A stretch of 29,881 nt of DNA from NCBI GenBank assembly GCA_934675585.1, contig CAKUQY010000024.1, positions 1-29,881 of the forward strand, written 5' to 3'. This document shows positions 18,120-25,331 of this stretch, one piece after another (position 1 is the stretch's first letter; each line of letters starts with the position of its first letter). The translations under genes and the position numbers were made by a program. Source of the DNA: an uncultured Opitutales bacterium (GTDB lineage Bacteria > Verrucomicrobiota > Verrucomicrobiia > Opitutales > UBA953). The notes below the pieces were generated by a model. That model did not search any database and was not told the origin of the DNA. It saw nothing but the letters and a program-made list of their open reading frames with translations.

Positions 18120-19094
18120 TTAATCTTTTTTGAAAATGTCTTTAATCGTGCCAAGCGAACCCAACATTCCCGTGGCTTCGTAAGGAATGTAAATGGTGCG
18201 TGCGTCTTTGCCTTTGACCATTTCGTTGAGCGTTTCGATGTATTTGATCGCCAACATATAAGCCGCGGGATCGGTTTTTGTAGCTTTGATGGCTTCGGTA
18301 ACGCGATTGACGGCTTCGGCTTCGGCATTGGCTTGTAAAACTTTTGCTTGGGCAGCGCCTTCTGCGCGCAAAATTTCACTTTGTTTTGCGGCTTCGGCGG
18401 CGTTGATTTGCGATTGTTTTTCACCTTCTGAAAGCAAAATTTGCGCTTTCTTTTCGCCTTCTGCTTGGAGAATTTGTGCACGACGATTACGTTCGGCTTG
18501 CATTTGTTTTTCCATCGCCTCGCGCACACTTTCAGGAGGCGTAATATCTTGCAATTCAACGCGATTAACTTTAACGCCCCATTTGTTGGTCGCTTCATCG
18601 AGAATCGCTTGCAAGCGCGAATTGATCGTGTCGCGAGAAGTGAGCGTTTCGTCGAGTTCGAGCTCGCCAATCACGTTACGCAACGAGGTTTGCGTCAATT
18701 TTTCAATCGCATTAGGCAAATTGTCAATTTCGTAAACCGCTTTTTTAGCATCGACAATTTGGAAATAAAGCAATGCGTTAATTTCGGTCGTCACATTGTC
18801 TTTGGTAATCACTTGTTGCGAAGGGAAATCATAAACTTGTTCCCGCAAATCGATGCGTTCAGACGTTGACATACGCGCAAACGGACGGCCGTTGTAAACT
18901 TCAACCGTGCGCGTATAAATCGATTTGGGGCGGTCGAGATAAGGAATAATTAAATTGATGCCCGGCGAAAGCACGCAATTAAATTTGCCCAAGCGTTCAA
19001 TCACGCGCGTTTCCGATTGCGGAACAATGCGCACGCCAGCCAAAACAGTTATTAAAACAAGAAAAGCAATAATGCCGATAATTACGAGATCCAT
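18120..19094 (-). CDS. SPFH/stomatin-like membrane protein (slipin/QmcA type)
   Basis: 324 aa. An N-terminal membrane segment (about 3-22, LVIIGIIAFLVLITVLAGVR) is followed by the SPFH domain (VPQSETRVIERLGKFNCVLSP, LREQVYDFPSQQVITKDNV, NVIGELELDETLTSRDTIN), an alanine/glutamate-rich coiled coil (about 185-265) and a C-terminal segment. Such proteins form large ring-shaped membrane assemblies and usually pair with an NfeD protein, as here: nfeD lies immediately upstream with a 31-nt gap. This gene is notably poor in the iterated motif compared with its neighbours. Confidence 0.93.
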   Translation of the reverse strand: MDLVIIGIIAFLVLITVLAGVRIVPQSETRVIERLGKFNCVLSPGINLIIPYLDRPKSIYTRTVEVYNGRPFARMSTSERIDLREQVYDFPSQQVITKDNVTTEINALLYFQIVDAKKAVYEIDNLPNAIEKLTQTSLRNVIGELELDETLTSRDTINSRLQAILDEATNKWGVKVNRVELQDITPPESVREAMEKQMQAERNRRAQILQAEGEKKAQILLSEGEKQSQINAAEAAKQSEILRAEGAAQAKVLQANAEAEAVNRVTEAIKATKTDPAAYMLAIKYIETLNEMVKGKDARTIYIPYEATGMLGSLGTIKDIFKKD

Positions 19095-19125
19095 AGTTTT
19101 TTAGGGGGTTAAGATTAATTAAAAT

Positions 19126-19557
19126 TTAAAGTGCTTCAACTTCGAGAATAATGCTGTCGTAAGCGACAACTTTTACTTGCGTTCCCGCCGCAATCGACGT
19201 TCCCGCCACGCTGCGCGCTTGCCAACGATCGCCATCAATTTTGACGCGTCCCAATTGCGCGGGCGCGATCGCTTCAATCAGCGTTCCCGTGCGGCCAATG
19301 AGCGCGTCCATATTCGACGCAGTCGCCGTTTTGCGTTCCCGCCATTTTTTTGCCAACGGGAACAAAATTAAAAACGACAATGCCGTTCCCGCCGAAAACG
19401 CGCCCAATTGCACAATAATTCCATAATCAAGCGCAGCCGCCGCGCAAGCCGTCAAGCAACCTAACGCAAAACAAAAAAACGCAAATGTCATCGTCAATAA
19501 TTCTGCAACCACAAACAACAGCGCAATCGCCAACCAAATTTGCCAAATAGTAATCAT
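19126..19557 (-). CDS. NfeD family membrane protein
   Basis: 143 aa, the short NfeD form without a protease domain. Two to three transmembrane helices (about 4-70) precede a C-terminal OB-fold (about 80-143: MDALIGRTGTLIEAIAPAQLGRVKIDGDRWQARS, then VKVVAYDSIILEVEAL). It partners with SPFH proteins in membrane quality control. Two copies of the iterated motif 15 nt apart encode the paired AGT tripeptides in its OB-fold (SVAGTSIAAGTQV). It starts 24 nt after the tRNA-Leu gene and may share its transcript. Confidence 0.92.
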   Translation of the reverse strand: MITIWQIWLAIALLFVVAELLTMTFAFFCFALGCLTACAAAALDYGIIVQLGAFSAGTALSFLILFPLAKKWRERKTATASNMDALIGRTGTLIEAIAPAQLGRVKIDGDRWQARSVAGTSIAAGTQVKVVAYDSIILEVEAL

Positions 19558-19581
19558 CGAAAATAAAAAGGGTTAATTTTT

Positions 19582-19666
19582 TGGTGCCCAAGAGGGGAGT
19601 CGAACCCCTACACCTCGCGGCATAAGTACCTGAAACTTACGTGTCTACCAATTTCACCACCTGGGC
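19582..19666 (-). tRNA. tRNA-Leu, anticodon CAG, reads CUG
   Basis: 85 nt including an encoded 3' CCA. The acceptor stem pairs GCCCAGG with CTTGGGC (one G-T), the D arm is TGGTGAAATTGGTAGACA, and the anticodon loop TTCAGGT holds CAG flanked by an AAGT/ACTT stem. A class II long variable arm (about TGCCGCGAGGTGT) and a T arm AGGGGTTCGACTCCCCT complete it. The class II arm together with the CAG anticodon identifies leucine. It lies first in a run with nfeD, the stomatin-like gene and the helicase gene. Confidence 0.97.
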
Positions 19667-19678
19667 AATTATTTTATT

Positions 19679-19707
19679 AGTCTAAATATTTTCGTTCCCG
19701 TCCGCAA
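19679..19707 (-). promoter_or_regulatory. promoter of tRNA-Leu(CAG)
   Basis: Minus strand: TTGCGG (19702-19707), 17-nt spacer containing a motif variant, TAGACT (19679-19684). The start would be about 6 nt before the mature tRNA 5' end. No terminator is seen between the tRNA and nfeD (24-nt gap), so read-through into nfeD is plausible. Confidence 0.5.
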
Positions 19708-19957
19708 TCATAAATAAAATTGAAAAACGCAAAAGAACAAAAAAGCGCGCGGGAACGCGGGAACGACGATGGCTATGACAAAATTTGTGGTTTTGTGTTT
19801 TAGATTTTTTTGATTACGAATTAACGCGAATACACGCGAATTTTAACTTTTCTTTAACAGCGGGAACGCTGAAAATTTGCGAAATTTGAAGTTTCACTTG
19901 CGAAATGTTCAAATGTCGCTTCGCTCGGTATGCGTTAAAAAATCCGTTCCCGCGGAT

Positions 19958-19997
19958 AAAAAATGCTCTGACGGGTTGGCGCGTCAAAGCATTTTTT
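19958..19997 (-). terminator. intrinsic terminator after the GH20 gene
   Basis: AAAAAATGCT (19958-19967) pairs with AGCATTTTTT (19988-19997), then, after one mismatch, TGACG with CGTCA around an 8-nt loop. It lies 16 nt after the hexosaminidase stop. On the minus strand the hairpin ends in a T run. The plus strand also ends in T, so it may work both ways. This terminator does not use the iterated motif. Confidence 0.85.
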
Positions 19998-20013
19998 TGT
20001 TTTTTGAATTGTC

Positions 20014-21939
20014 TTATTTTACCGTTTCGGGATCGACAAATTTGATTCCTTTTGCGGGAGCGTTCCCGTCGAGCGAAACTGGCGCAAATGTAAACATCCA
20101 ACGCAACAAGCGAATTTGCGGCACCGAGAAATTGGCGACGGGCAATTTAATTAAAACGCGGTTGAGACCTGGTTTTAATTGAATTTGCATTGGCGGACGC
20201 GTGGTCCAGTTTTCGTTCAACATTGGCACTTCTTGGCTTTTGCCTTTGTGTGAATTTTTCCAATCGGGTGGATTCAACTCTTTGCCATTGACCCAAATTT
20301 TACTTTCGCAATAATCCCATTTTCCCGCGGGCGGTGCCAAATCGGGTTCTGACGCGCTGTAATAATGAGTTTGCACGTAAGCGCCGATTTTTTGGGAAGA
20401 TTTGGAATGAATGAACGCTTCGGCGTAAACGGTGGAATTTTTTTGTGGTTTTTCAAAGAATCCGCGCACAGTGCCCTCGCCCCAAACGTGACGCAAATAA
20501 ACCGCCGCGCCGCGTGCCAAACGCGTTTTTGCGCTTGCCAACGATTTTTCTTTTTCAATCGGGAACGTTTTTTTCAAATCACCGCCGTTGTCAAACGGAT
20601 CGGTGATGCGCCAAATAATATCGGCTTGCGGCACCCACGGGAACGCTTTTCCAATGTCGCGTTTGACGTACATTTCGCGGCGTTCAAAATCGCGATATTC
20701 GTCAAGCAACTTGCCTTCAAGCGGAAGATTCGTTCCCAAGCCCTTGAAATATTGGTCGCGCCCGCCTTTCCAAACAGATTCTGCGAACGCGAGCATCGAT
20801 GCGTGAAATGCGTTGTTTTGCAAAATTGCGTCTGTGCCGACAATGTAACGGTCGGTCCAAATTGCAGGTTCGCCACCCGCAATGGTTCCGTCAAATTCGG
20901 AAACGCCCGCAAAATTTGAAAAATAAACGCCCACGGGATCGGCAAAACCATCAAAGTGATTGATATAATGCAAACGCCCGTCAAGCGAAGGCGTTCCCGC
21001 GAGCGGACGTCCACGGGAACTCCACATCGTCACCAAATCCACTTCGCCAGGTTTTACGCTTGCGCCAGGATTCCACAACGCCACTTTGCGTCCAGCGCTG
21101 CGCACGTGGTTGAGCATTGTTGGCACGAATAGGTCGTTGTGAATGCGCACTTCGTCGGTGCCGATATGAAAATAAGGTGTTTTTTCGATGTCTGGGAACG
21201 CGTTTTCGAATGCTTCTGTGAGCAATTTTTTAAGCGCTTCAATTCCTTTTTCAGATTGTGGGTCAAAGCCCATTGCTTTTTCAAACGCGCGTTTGTGGCC
21301 CGGCATATCCATTTCGGGAACGACCGTTACGCCGCGTTCGTGGCAATAATTTACAAAATCGCGGATTTCGCTAAATTTATAAAATTTGCCGTGATCGCGC
21401 TCGTAAGCCGATTTTGCGTTGAGTTGCGGGAACACTTTTGATTCAAAACGCCAGCCCTGATTGTCGGTCAAGTGCCAGTGAAACATATTAATTTTGCGCG
21501 CCGCCAAAAAGTCAACAATGCGTTTTAAATCTTCGATTGGAATGTAAGAACGTCCGCAATCAATCATAAACGAACGCATCGGGAACGCGGGCCAGTCTTT
21601 GATTTTGCACGCGGGAACAGTCGCAGATTTGTCAATTTCTGCCGCCCACATCATTTGAGCGATTGTTTTTTTTGCGTTGAGAACGCCGGTTTTGGTCGTT
21701 GCAACAATTTCCGTTCCCGCAGGTGTAACATTTAAAATATACGCTTCTTTTTGAGCGTGCGCGGGAACGCCCTCAATCTCCTTCACCATTTTTACGGTAG
21801 GATTGCCTTTTAATTTATTGACGGCGCAAGTTTTGGTTTTATGTTCTTCGTATTTTTGTGGCAAAGGAATCACATTGCAAGCGGCTTGCACCATTGCAGC
21901 AACGGCAAAAAAGAAAATTGAGGAGACGAGATACCTCAT
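20014..21939 (-). CDS. secreted glycoside hydrolase family 20 (beta-N-acetylhexosaminidase-like)
   Basis: 641 aa. Signal peptide (MRYLVSSIFFFAVAAMVQA, 1-19), an N-terminal GH20b-like domain (about 22-115), then the GH20 barrel (about 118-420): FMIDCGRSYIPIEDLKRIVDFLA, NMFHWHLTDNQGWRFES, VTVVPEMDMPGH, and HIGTDEV carrying the catalytic Asp-Glu pair (about residue 262). The C-terminal part (about 470-641) looks beta-rich and may bind sugar. GH20 enzymes release terminal GlcNAc/GalNAc by substrate-assisted catalysis; the substrate could be host glycan, chitin or peptidoglycan fragments. It follows dapA by 30 nt and ends at a strong terminator. Confidence 0.94.
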   Translation of the reverse strand: MRYLVSSIFFFAVAAMVQAACNVIPLPQKYEEHKTKTCAVNKLKGNPTVKMVKEIEGVPAHAQKEAYILNVTPAGTEIVATTKTGVLNAKKTIAQMMWAAEIDKSATVPACKIKDWPAFPMRSFMIDCGRSYIPIEDLKRIVDFLAARKINMFHWHLTDNQGWRFESKVFPQLNAKSAYERDHGKFYKFSEIRDFVNYCHERGVTVVPEMDMPGHKRAFEKAMGFDPQSEKGIEALKKLLTEAFENAFPDIEKTPYFHIGTDEVRIHNDLFVPTMLNHVRSAGRKVALWNPGASVKPGEVDLVTMWSSRGRPLAGTPSLDGRLHYINHFDGFADPVGVYFSNFAGVSEFDGTIAGGEPAIWTDRYIVGTDAILQNNAFHASMLAFAESVWKGGRDQYFKGLGTNLPLEGKLLDEYRDFERREMYVKRDIGKAFPWVPQADIIWRITDPFDNGGDLKKTFPIEKEKSLASAKTRLARGAAVYLRHVWGEGTVRGFFEKPQKNSTVYAEAFIHSKSSQKIGAYVQTHYYSASEPDLAPPAGKWDYCESKIWVNGKELNPPDWKNSHKGKSQEVPMLNENWTTRPPMQIQLKPGLNRVLIKLPVANFSVPQIRLLRWMFTFAPVSLDGNAPAKGIKFVDPETVK

Positions 21940-21969
21940 GTTTTTTCTTTCTATTTTTTGGGTTAAAAA

Positions 21970-22869
21970 TTAAAGAGCTAGCTTTGCCGCGGCAGCGTCC
22001 ATCGCAGCCGCAACTACAACTTTGTTTGCCTCAGACATTTCAACTAATGGCAAACGCACTTCTGGCGAAGAAATAATGCCCGCGCGCGCACACGCAAATT
22101 TTGCGGGAACGGGATTGGGCTCGATAAAAAACTTTTTCGCCAAATCGCCAATAATATCGTTAATTTGTTTTGCGCCGACAAAATCGCCCGCCGCCATTTT
22201 AGCAACCATTTTTGCGACCGTTCCCGGCAACCAATTTGAAACAACCGAAATCACGCCGCGCGCGCCCAATGTCATAAATGGCAAAACCAACGAATCATCA
22301 CCGCTCGTCACCAAAAAATCGTCATCAAGCGCACGCACGAGTTTTTGTACTTTGTCGCACGAACCGCCCGCTTCTTTAATGCCAACAATATTTTTGTATT
22401 TTTCGCGCAAACGCACCACGGTATCAACCGCGATTTCGATCCCGCAACGTCCAGGAATCGAATACAAAATAATCGGCTTATCTGTCGCCTCTGCCACCGC
22501 CGCAAAATGGCGATAAACGCCTTCTTGGTTGGGCTTATTGTAATATGGCGCCACCAACAAAAACGCGTCCGCGCCCACTTTTTCGGCTTCTTTGGTCAAA
22601 TGAATCGCTTCAAGCGTCGAGTTTGAGCCCGTTCCCGCCACCACGGGAACGCGTCCTGCTGCATATTCAACCGTGCGCGCGATAACTTCAATGTGTTCTT
22701 CGTGAGTCAATGTCGGGCTCTCGCCTGTTGTTCCCACTGAAACAAGTCCATCGATGCCTTCACTCACTTGACGATTAACTAAATTTTTTAAATCTGCATA
22801 ATTGACTTCGCCATTGCTCATCGGGGTAATGAGCGCCGTTAATGCTCCCGAAAAAGTATGTTTTGACAT
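21970..22869 (-). CDS. dapA: 4-hydroxy-tetrahydrodipicolinate synthase
   Basis: 299 aa. DapA condenses pyruvate with aspartate semialdehyde in the lysine/diaminopimelate pathway. Diagnostic residues: GTTGESPTL (Thr47/Thr48), Tyr136 in ILYSIPGRCG, and Schiff-base Lys165 in GIKEAGG. The conserved family stretch RVPVVAGTGSNS is encoded by a perfect inverted pair of motif cores (22630-22637 and 22644-22651, 6-nt loop), so the motif and the protein constraint coincide. Nearly leaderless promoter; divergent from bioD. Confidence 0.98.
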   Translation of the reverse strand: MSKHTFSGALTALITPMSNGEVNYADLKNLVNRQVSEGIDGLVSVGTTGESPTLTHEEHIEVIARTVEYAAGRVPVVAGTGSNSTLEAIHLTKEAEKVGADAFLLVAPYYNKPNQEGVYRHFAAVAEATDKPIILYSIPGRCGIEIAVDTVVRLREKYKNIVGIKEAGGSCDKVQKLVRALDDDFLVTSGDDSLVLPFMTLGARGVISVVSNWLPGTVAKMVAKMAAGDFVGAKQINDIIGDLAKKFFIEPNPVPAKFACARAGIISSPEVRLPLVEMSEANKVVVAAAMDAAAAKLAL

Positions 22870-22878
22870 AATGAGAAC

Positions 22879-22907
22879 ATTATAAATCGATTACTTTCAA
22901 CTCTCAA
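22879..22907 (-). promoter_or_regulatory. dapA promoter, near-leaderless
   Basis: Minus strand: TTGAGA (22902-22907), 17-nt spacer, perfect TATAAT (22879-22884), then exactly 9 nt to the ATG at 22869. The predicted leader is about 3 nt, with no room for a Shine-Dalgarno. Confidence 0.7.
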
Positions 22908-22918
22908 CTATTAAAAAT

Positions 22919-22947
22919 TTGCACAAAAATCGCCAAGCGAGTAATCT
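22919..22947 (+). promoter_or_regulatory. bioD-bioA promoter
   Basis: TTGCAC (22919-22924), 17-nt spacer, TAATCT (22942-22947). The predicted start near 22954 runs straight into a strong Shine-Dalgarno AAGGAG (22955-22960), 6 nt before the ATG at 22967. It stands back to back with the dapA promoter in a 97-nt gap. I saw no BirA-type operator. Confidence 0.6.
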
Positions 22948-22966
22948 TCTATAAAAGGAGTTTTTA

Positions 22967-23638
22967 ATGTCTAAAAAAATTTTTATTAGTGCCACAGGAA
23001 CGGATGTCGGCAAAACTTACATTTCCGCACTCATCATCAAAAAAATGCGCGAATCGGGCTACAATTGTGGCTATTACAAACCTGTTTTAAGTGGCGGGAA
23101 CGCCCAAAATGGCAAACTCGTCGAAAGCGACGCCAATTACGTAATTCAAAGCGCAAAAATTCCCTGCGTTCCCGAAGATTGCGTAAGTTTTTGGTGGCGC
23201 GAAGCTGTTTCGCCTCATCTCGCCGCTGCGCGTGCGAAACAAATTATTGACCCCGAAAAAATTAAAACCGACTTCACAAAAATCTCGCAAAATTATGATT
23301 ATCTTTTAGTCGAAGGTGCCGGCGGCATCACTTGTCCGCTCAACTTAAACGTTCCCGCAAAATATTTGCTCAGCGATTTAATTCGCGAATTAAATTTGAG
23401 CACGATCATCGTTGCCGACGCGGGTTTGGGAACGATTAACTCAACCTTGCTCACGGTCGAATATGCGCGCGGGAACGGCATTCGTGTCGAAGGCATTATT
23501 TTAAATAATTACGATGCGCAAAATTTTATGCACCGCGACAATCGTCTGCAAATTGAATATTTGGCGGGAACGCCCGTCATCGCTTGCGTTCCCGCAAACG
23601 TAACAAACATCGCACTTTTAGAAAAACATTTTCAATAA
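22967..23638 (+). CDS. bioD: dethiobiotin synthetase BioD
   Basis: 223 aa. Walker A-like ATGTDVGKTYISALI (about 8-22), substrate Lys in YKPVLSGG (about 38-45), VEGAGGITCPLN (about 114-125), then VADAGLGTINSTLLTVEYAR. BioD closes the ureido ring of dethiobiotin from DAPA, CO2 and ATP. Two residues where many homologues are variable are filled with motif-derived VPA (NVPAKY, CVPANV). It forms an operon with bioA (19-nt gap); bioB, bioF and the pimeloyl genes are not in the window. Confidence 0.97.
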   Translation: MSKKIFISATGTDVGKTYISALIIKKMRESGYNCGYYKPVLSGGNAQNGKLVESDANYVIQSAKIPCVPEDCVSFWWREAVSPHLAAARAKQIIDPEKIKTDFTKISQNYDYLLVEGAGGITCPLNLNVPAKYLLSDLIRELNLSTIIVADAGLGTINSTLLTVEYARGNGIRVEGIILNNYDAQNFMHRDNRLQIEYLAGTPVIACVPANVTNIALLEKHFQ

Positions 23639-23657
23639 CTTTAACAATATTTTCAAA

Positions 23658-25010
23658 ATGAATTGGCAAGCAGAAGATTTAAAATACATTTGGCACCCGT
23701 GTTCGCAAATGAAAGATTACGAAACGCTCGCGCCCATCGTTATCGAGCGCGGGAACGGCATCAATCTTTACGACACCAATGGCAAATGCTACAAAGACGT
23801 TATCAGCTCGTGGTGGTGCAATTTACTCGGCCATTGCAATCCACGCATCAACGCCGCCGTCAAAAAACAAATCGACCAACTCGAACACGTCATTTTTGCC
23901 AATTTTTCACACAAAACAGTTATTCAACTTTGCCAAGAACTCGCAAAAATCGTTCCCGCCGGACTTTGTAAATTTAATTTTGCCGACAATGGTTCTGCCG
24001 CCATCGAAATGGCGCTCAAAATGAGTTTTCAATATCATCACCAAACCGGCAACCCGCAAAAAAAGCGTTTTATGGCGCTTTCAGAAGCGTATCACGGCGA
24101 AACGCTCGGCGCGCTCGCTGTCGGCGGCGTCGATTTGTATTCTGAACTCTACAAACCACTATTGCTCGATGTTGTGCGCATTGACGGACCCGATTGCTAC
24201 CGTTGCCCTTTCGCCAAAAATCGCGAAAATTGTCAGTGCGAATGCTTTAAAAATGCCGAAGCACAATTCGCAAAATACGGGAACGAAACCGCCGCCATCA
24301 TCGTCGAACCACTTTTGCAAGGTTCGGCGGGAATGAAAGTTTACCCGCCACTCTACCTCAAAAAATTACGCGCGCTTTGCGACCAATACAATGTGCATCT
24401 CATCGCCGACGAAATCGCCACGGGCTACGGGCGCACCGGCAAAATGTTTGCCTTTGAACACGCAGGCGTCAGCCCCGATATTATGTGCCTTTCAAAAGGT
24501 TTAACCGGCGGCTACATGCCAATGTCAATCGCCATTACCACGCAAAAAATTTACGACGCATTTTACGATGATTATTTGAAAGGCAAAGCTTTTATGCACT
24601 CGCACACCTACGCGGGAAATCCTCTCGCTTGCTCGGCTGCACTCGAAGTCTTAAAAATTTTTCAAGACACACCCATTCTCGAAAACGCCAACCGCCGAGC
24701 AAAATATTTTAACCAAATCATTCGCGAAAAATTTTTGCCACTTGAAAACGTCGGCGAAGTCCGCACAATCGGGCTCATCAACGCCATCGAACTCGTCAAA
24801 AACCGCGAAACCAAAAAACCTTTCGACCCGCGGGAACGCACTGGCTATCAAATCTACAAAAAAGCACTCGAAAAAGGCGTGCTACTGCGACCACTCGGCG
24901 ATGTCATTTATTTTAATCCTCCGCTCATCATCGAAGAAAGCGATATGGATTTTATTACCGACATTGCCCTCGAATGCACCCAAGAAATCTTGTCTCAAAA
25001 AAACAAATAA
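23658..25010 (+). CDS. bioA: adenosylmethionine-8-amino-7-oxononanoate transaminase BioA
   Basis: 450 aa. N-terminal WHPCSQMKDYETLAPIVI is diagnostic of BioA, followed by SSWWCNLLGH, FADNGSAAIEMALKMSFQY, AYHGETLGALAVGG, LIADEIATGYGRTG (Asp for PLP N1) and MCLSKGLTGGYMPMS with the PLP lysine (about 281). It transfers an amino group from S-adenosylmethionine to KAPA. A Cys-rich insert, CYRCPFAKNRENCQCECF (about 179-196), is larger than in the E. coli enzyme; I recall similar inserts in Bacteroidota-type BioA. It is the second gene of the bioDA unit. Confidence 0.97.
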   Translation: MNWQAEDLKYIWHPCSQMKDYETLAPIVIERGNGINLYDTNGKCYKDVISSWWCNLLGHCNPRINAAVKKQIDQLEHVIFANFSHKTVIQLCQELAKIVPAGLCKFNFADNGSAAIEMALKMSFQYHHQTGNPQKKRFMALSEAYHGETLGALAVGGVDLYSELYKPLLLDVVRIDGPDCYRCPFAKNRENCQCECFKNAEAQFAKYGNETAAIIVEPLLQGSAGMKVYPPLYLKKLRALCDQYNVHLIADEIATGYGRTGKMFAFEHAGVSPDIMCLSKGLTGGYMPMSIAITTQKIYDAFYDDYLKGKAFMHSHTYAGNPLACSAALEVLKIFQDTPILENANRRAKYFNQIIREKFLPLENVGEVRTIGLINAIELVKNRETKKPFDPRERTGYQIYKKALEKGVLLRPLGDVIYFNPPLIIEESDMDFITDIALECTQEILSQKNK

Positions 25011-25331
25011 AATTTCGCGGGAACGCAACGCGCGCGAGAACGAGATTTTAAACACAGATGAACCAGATTTTTGACAGATTACACAGATTTTTTTGATGTA
25101 GCGCGGGAACGCGGGAACGGCAATTAAAAACCATAGGTTTAGTAGGAACAAATAGAAACTTTGCTTGTGCCAAAGACGCTAAAATCGCGTTCCCTCTGTT
25201 CACGAAAAATTCGTCTCCTTGAAAAATTTGTGTTTGATTTGTGTTAAAAAATCCGCGTTTCCGCCGTTTCCGTTCCCGCGAAAATAAAATTTCCTCTCGC
25301 AAAAAAAGTTTCAAATTGTTAAACTAAACCC
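25011..25331. other. 321-nt intergenic region between bioA and the aas-like gene, repeats only
   Basis: No gene seen. Contents in order: single motif copies after bioA, an ACACAGAT-type repeat (about 25049-25092: ACACAGATGAACCAGATT and GACAGATTACACAGATT), an overlapping tandem motif pair (25103-25119), copy 3 of the intergenic element in reverse orientation (25123-25188), and an ACAAATC-type repeat read on the minus strand (about 25224-25250). A weak -10 (TAAACT, 25320-25325) lies 6 nt before the next ATG. Confidence 0.65.
25123..25188 (-). repeat. intergenic repeat element, copy 3 (reverse orientation)
   Basis: The reverse complement matches the right-hand 65 bp of copies 1 and 2 (13934-14150): GATTTTAG, a hairpin segment (GTCTTTGGCAC), AGCAAAGTTTCTATTT, then CCTATGGTTTTT. 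By eye, identity to copy 1 is roughly 85% with one gap. The left part of the element is missing. Confidence 0.7.

Larger units (their letters stand above)
19667..20013. other. 347-nt intergenic region between tRNA-Leu and the hexosaminidase gene
   Basis: No gene seen. It holds the tRNA promoter, an overlapping tandem pair of the iterated motif (19749-19765, GCGGGAACGCGGGAACG), an ACGAATTAACGCGAATACACG-type repeat (about 19811-19846) that also occurs inverted near 8930-8962, several further motif copies and the terminator at 19958-19997. Confidence 0.6.
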
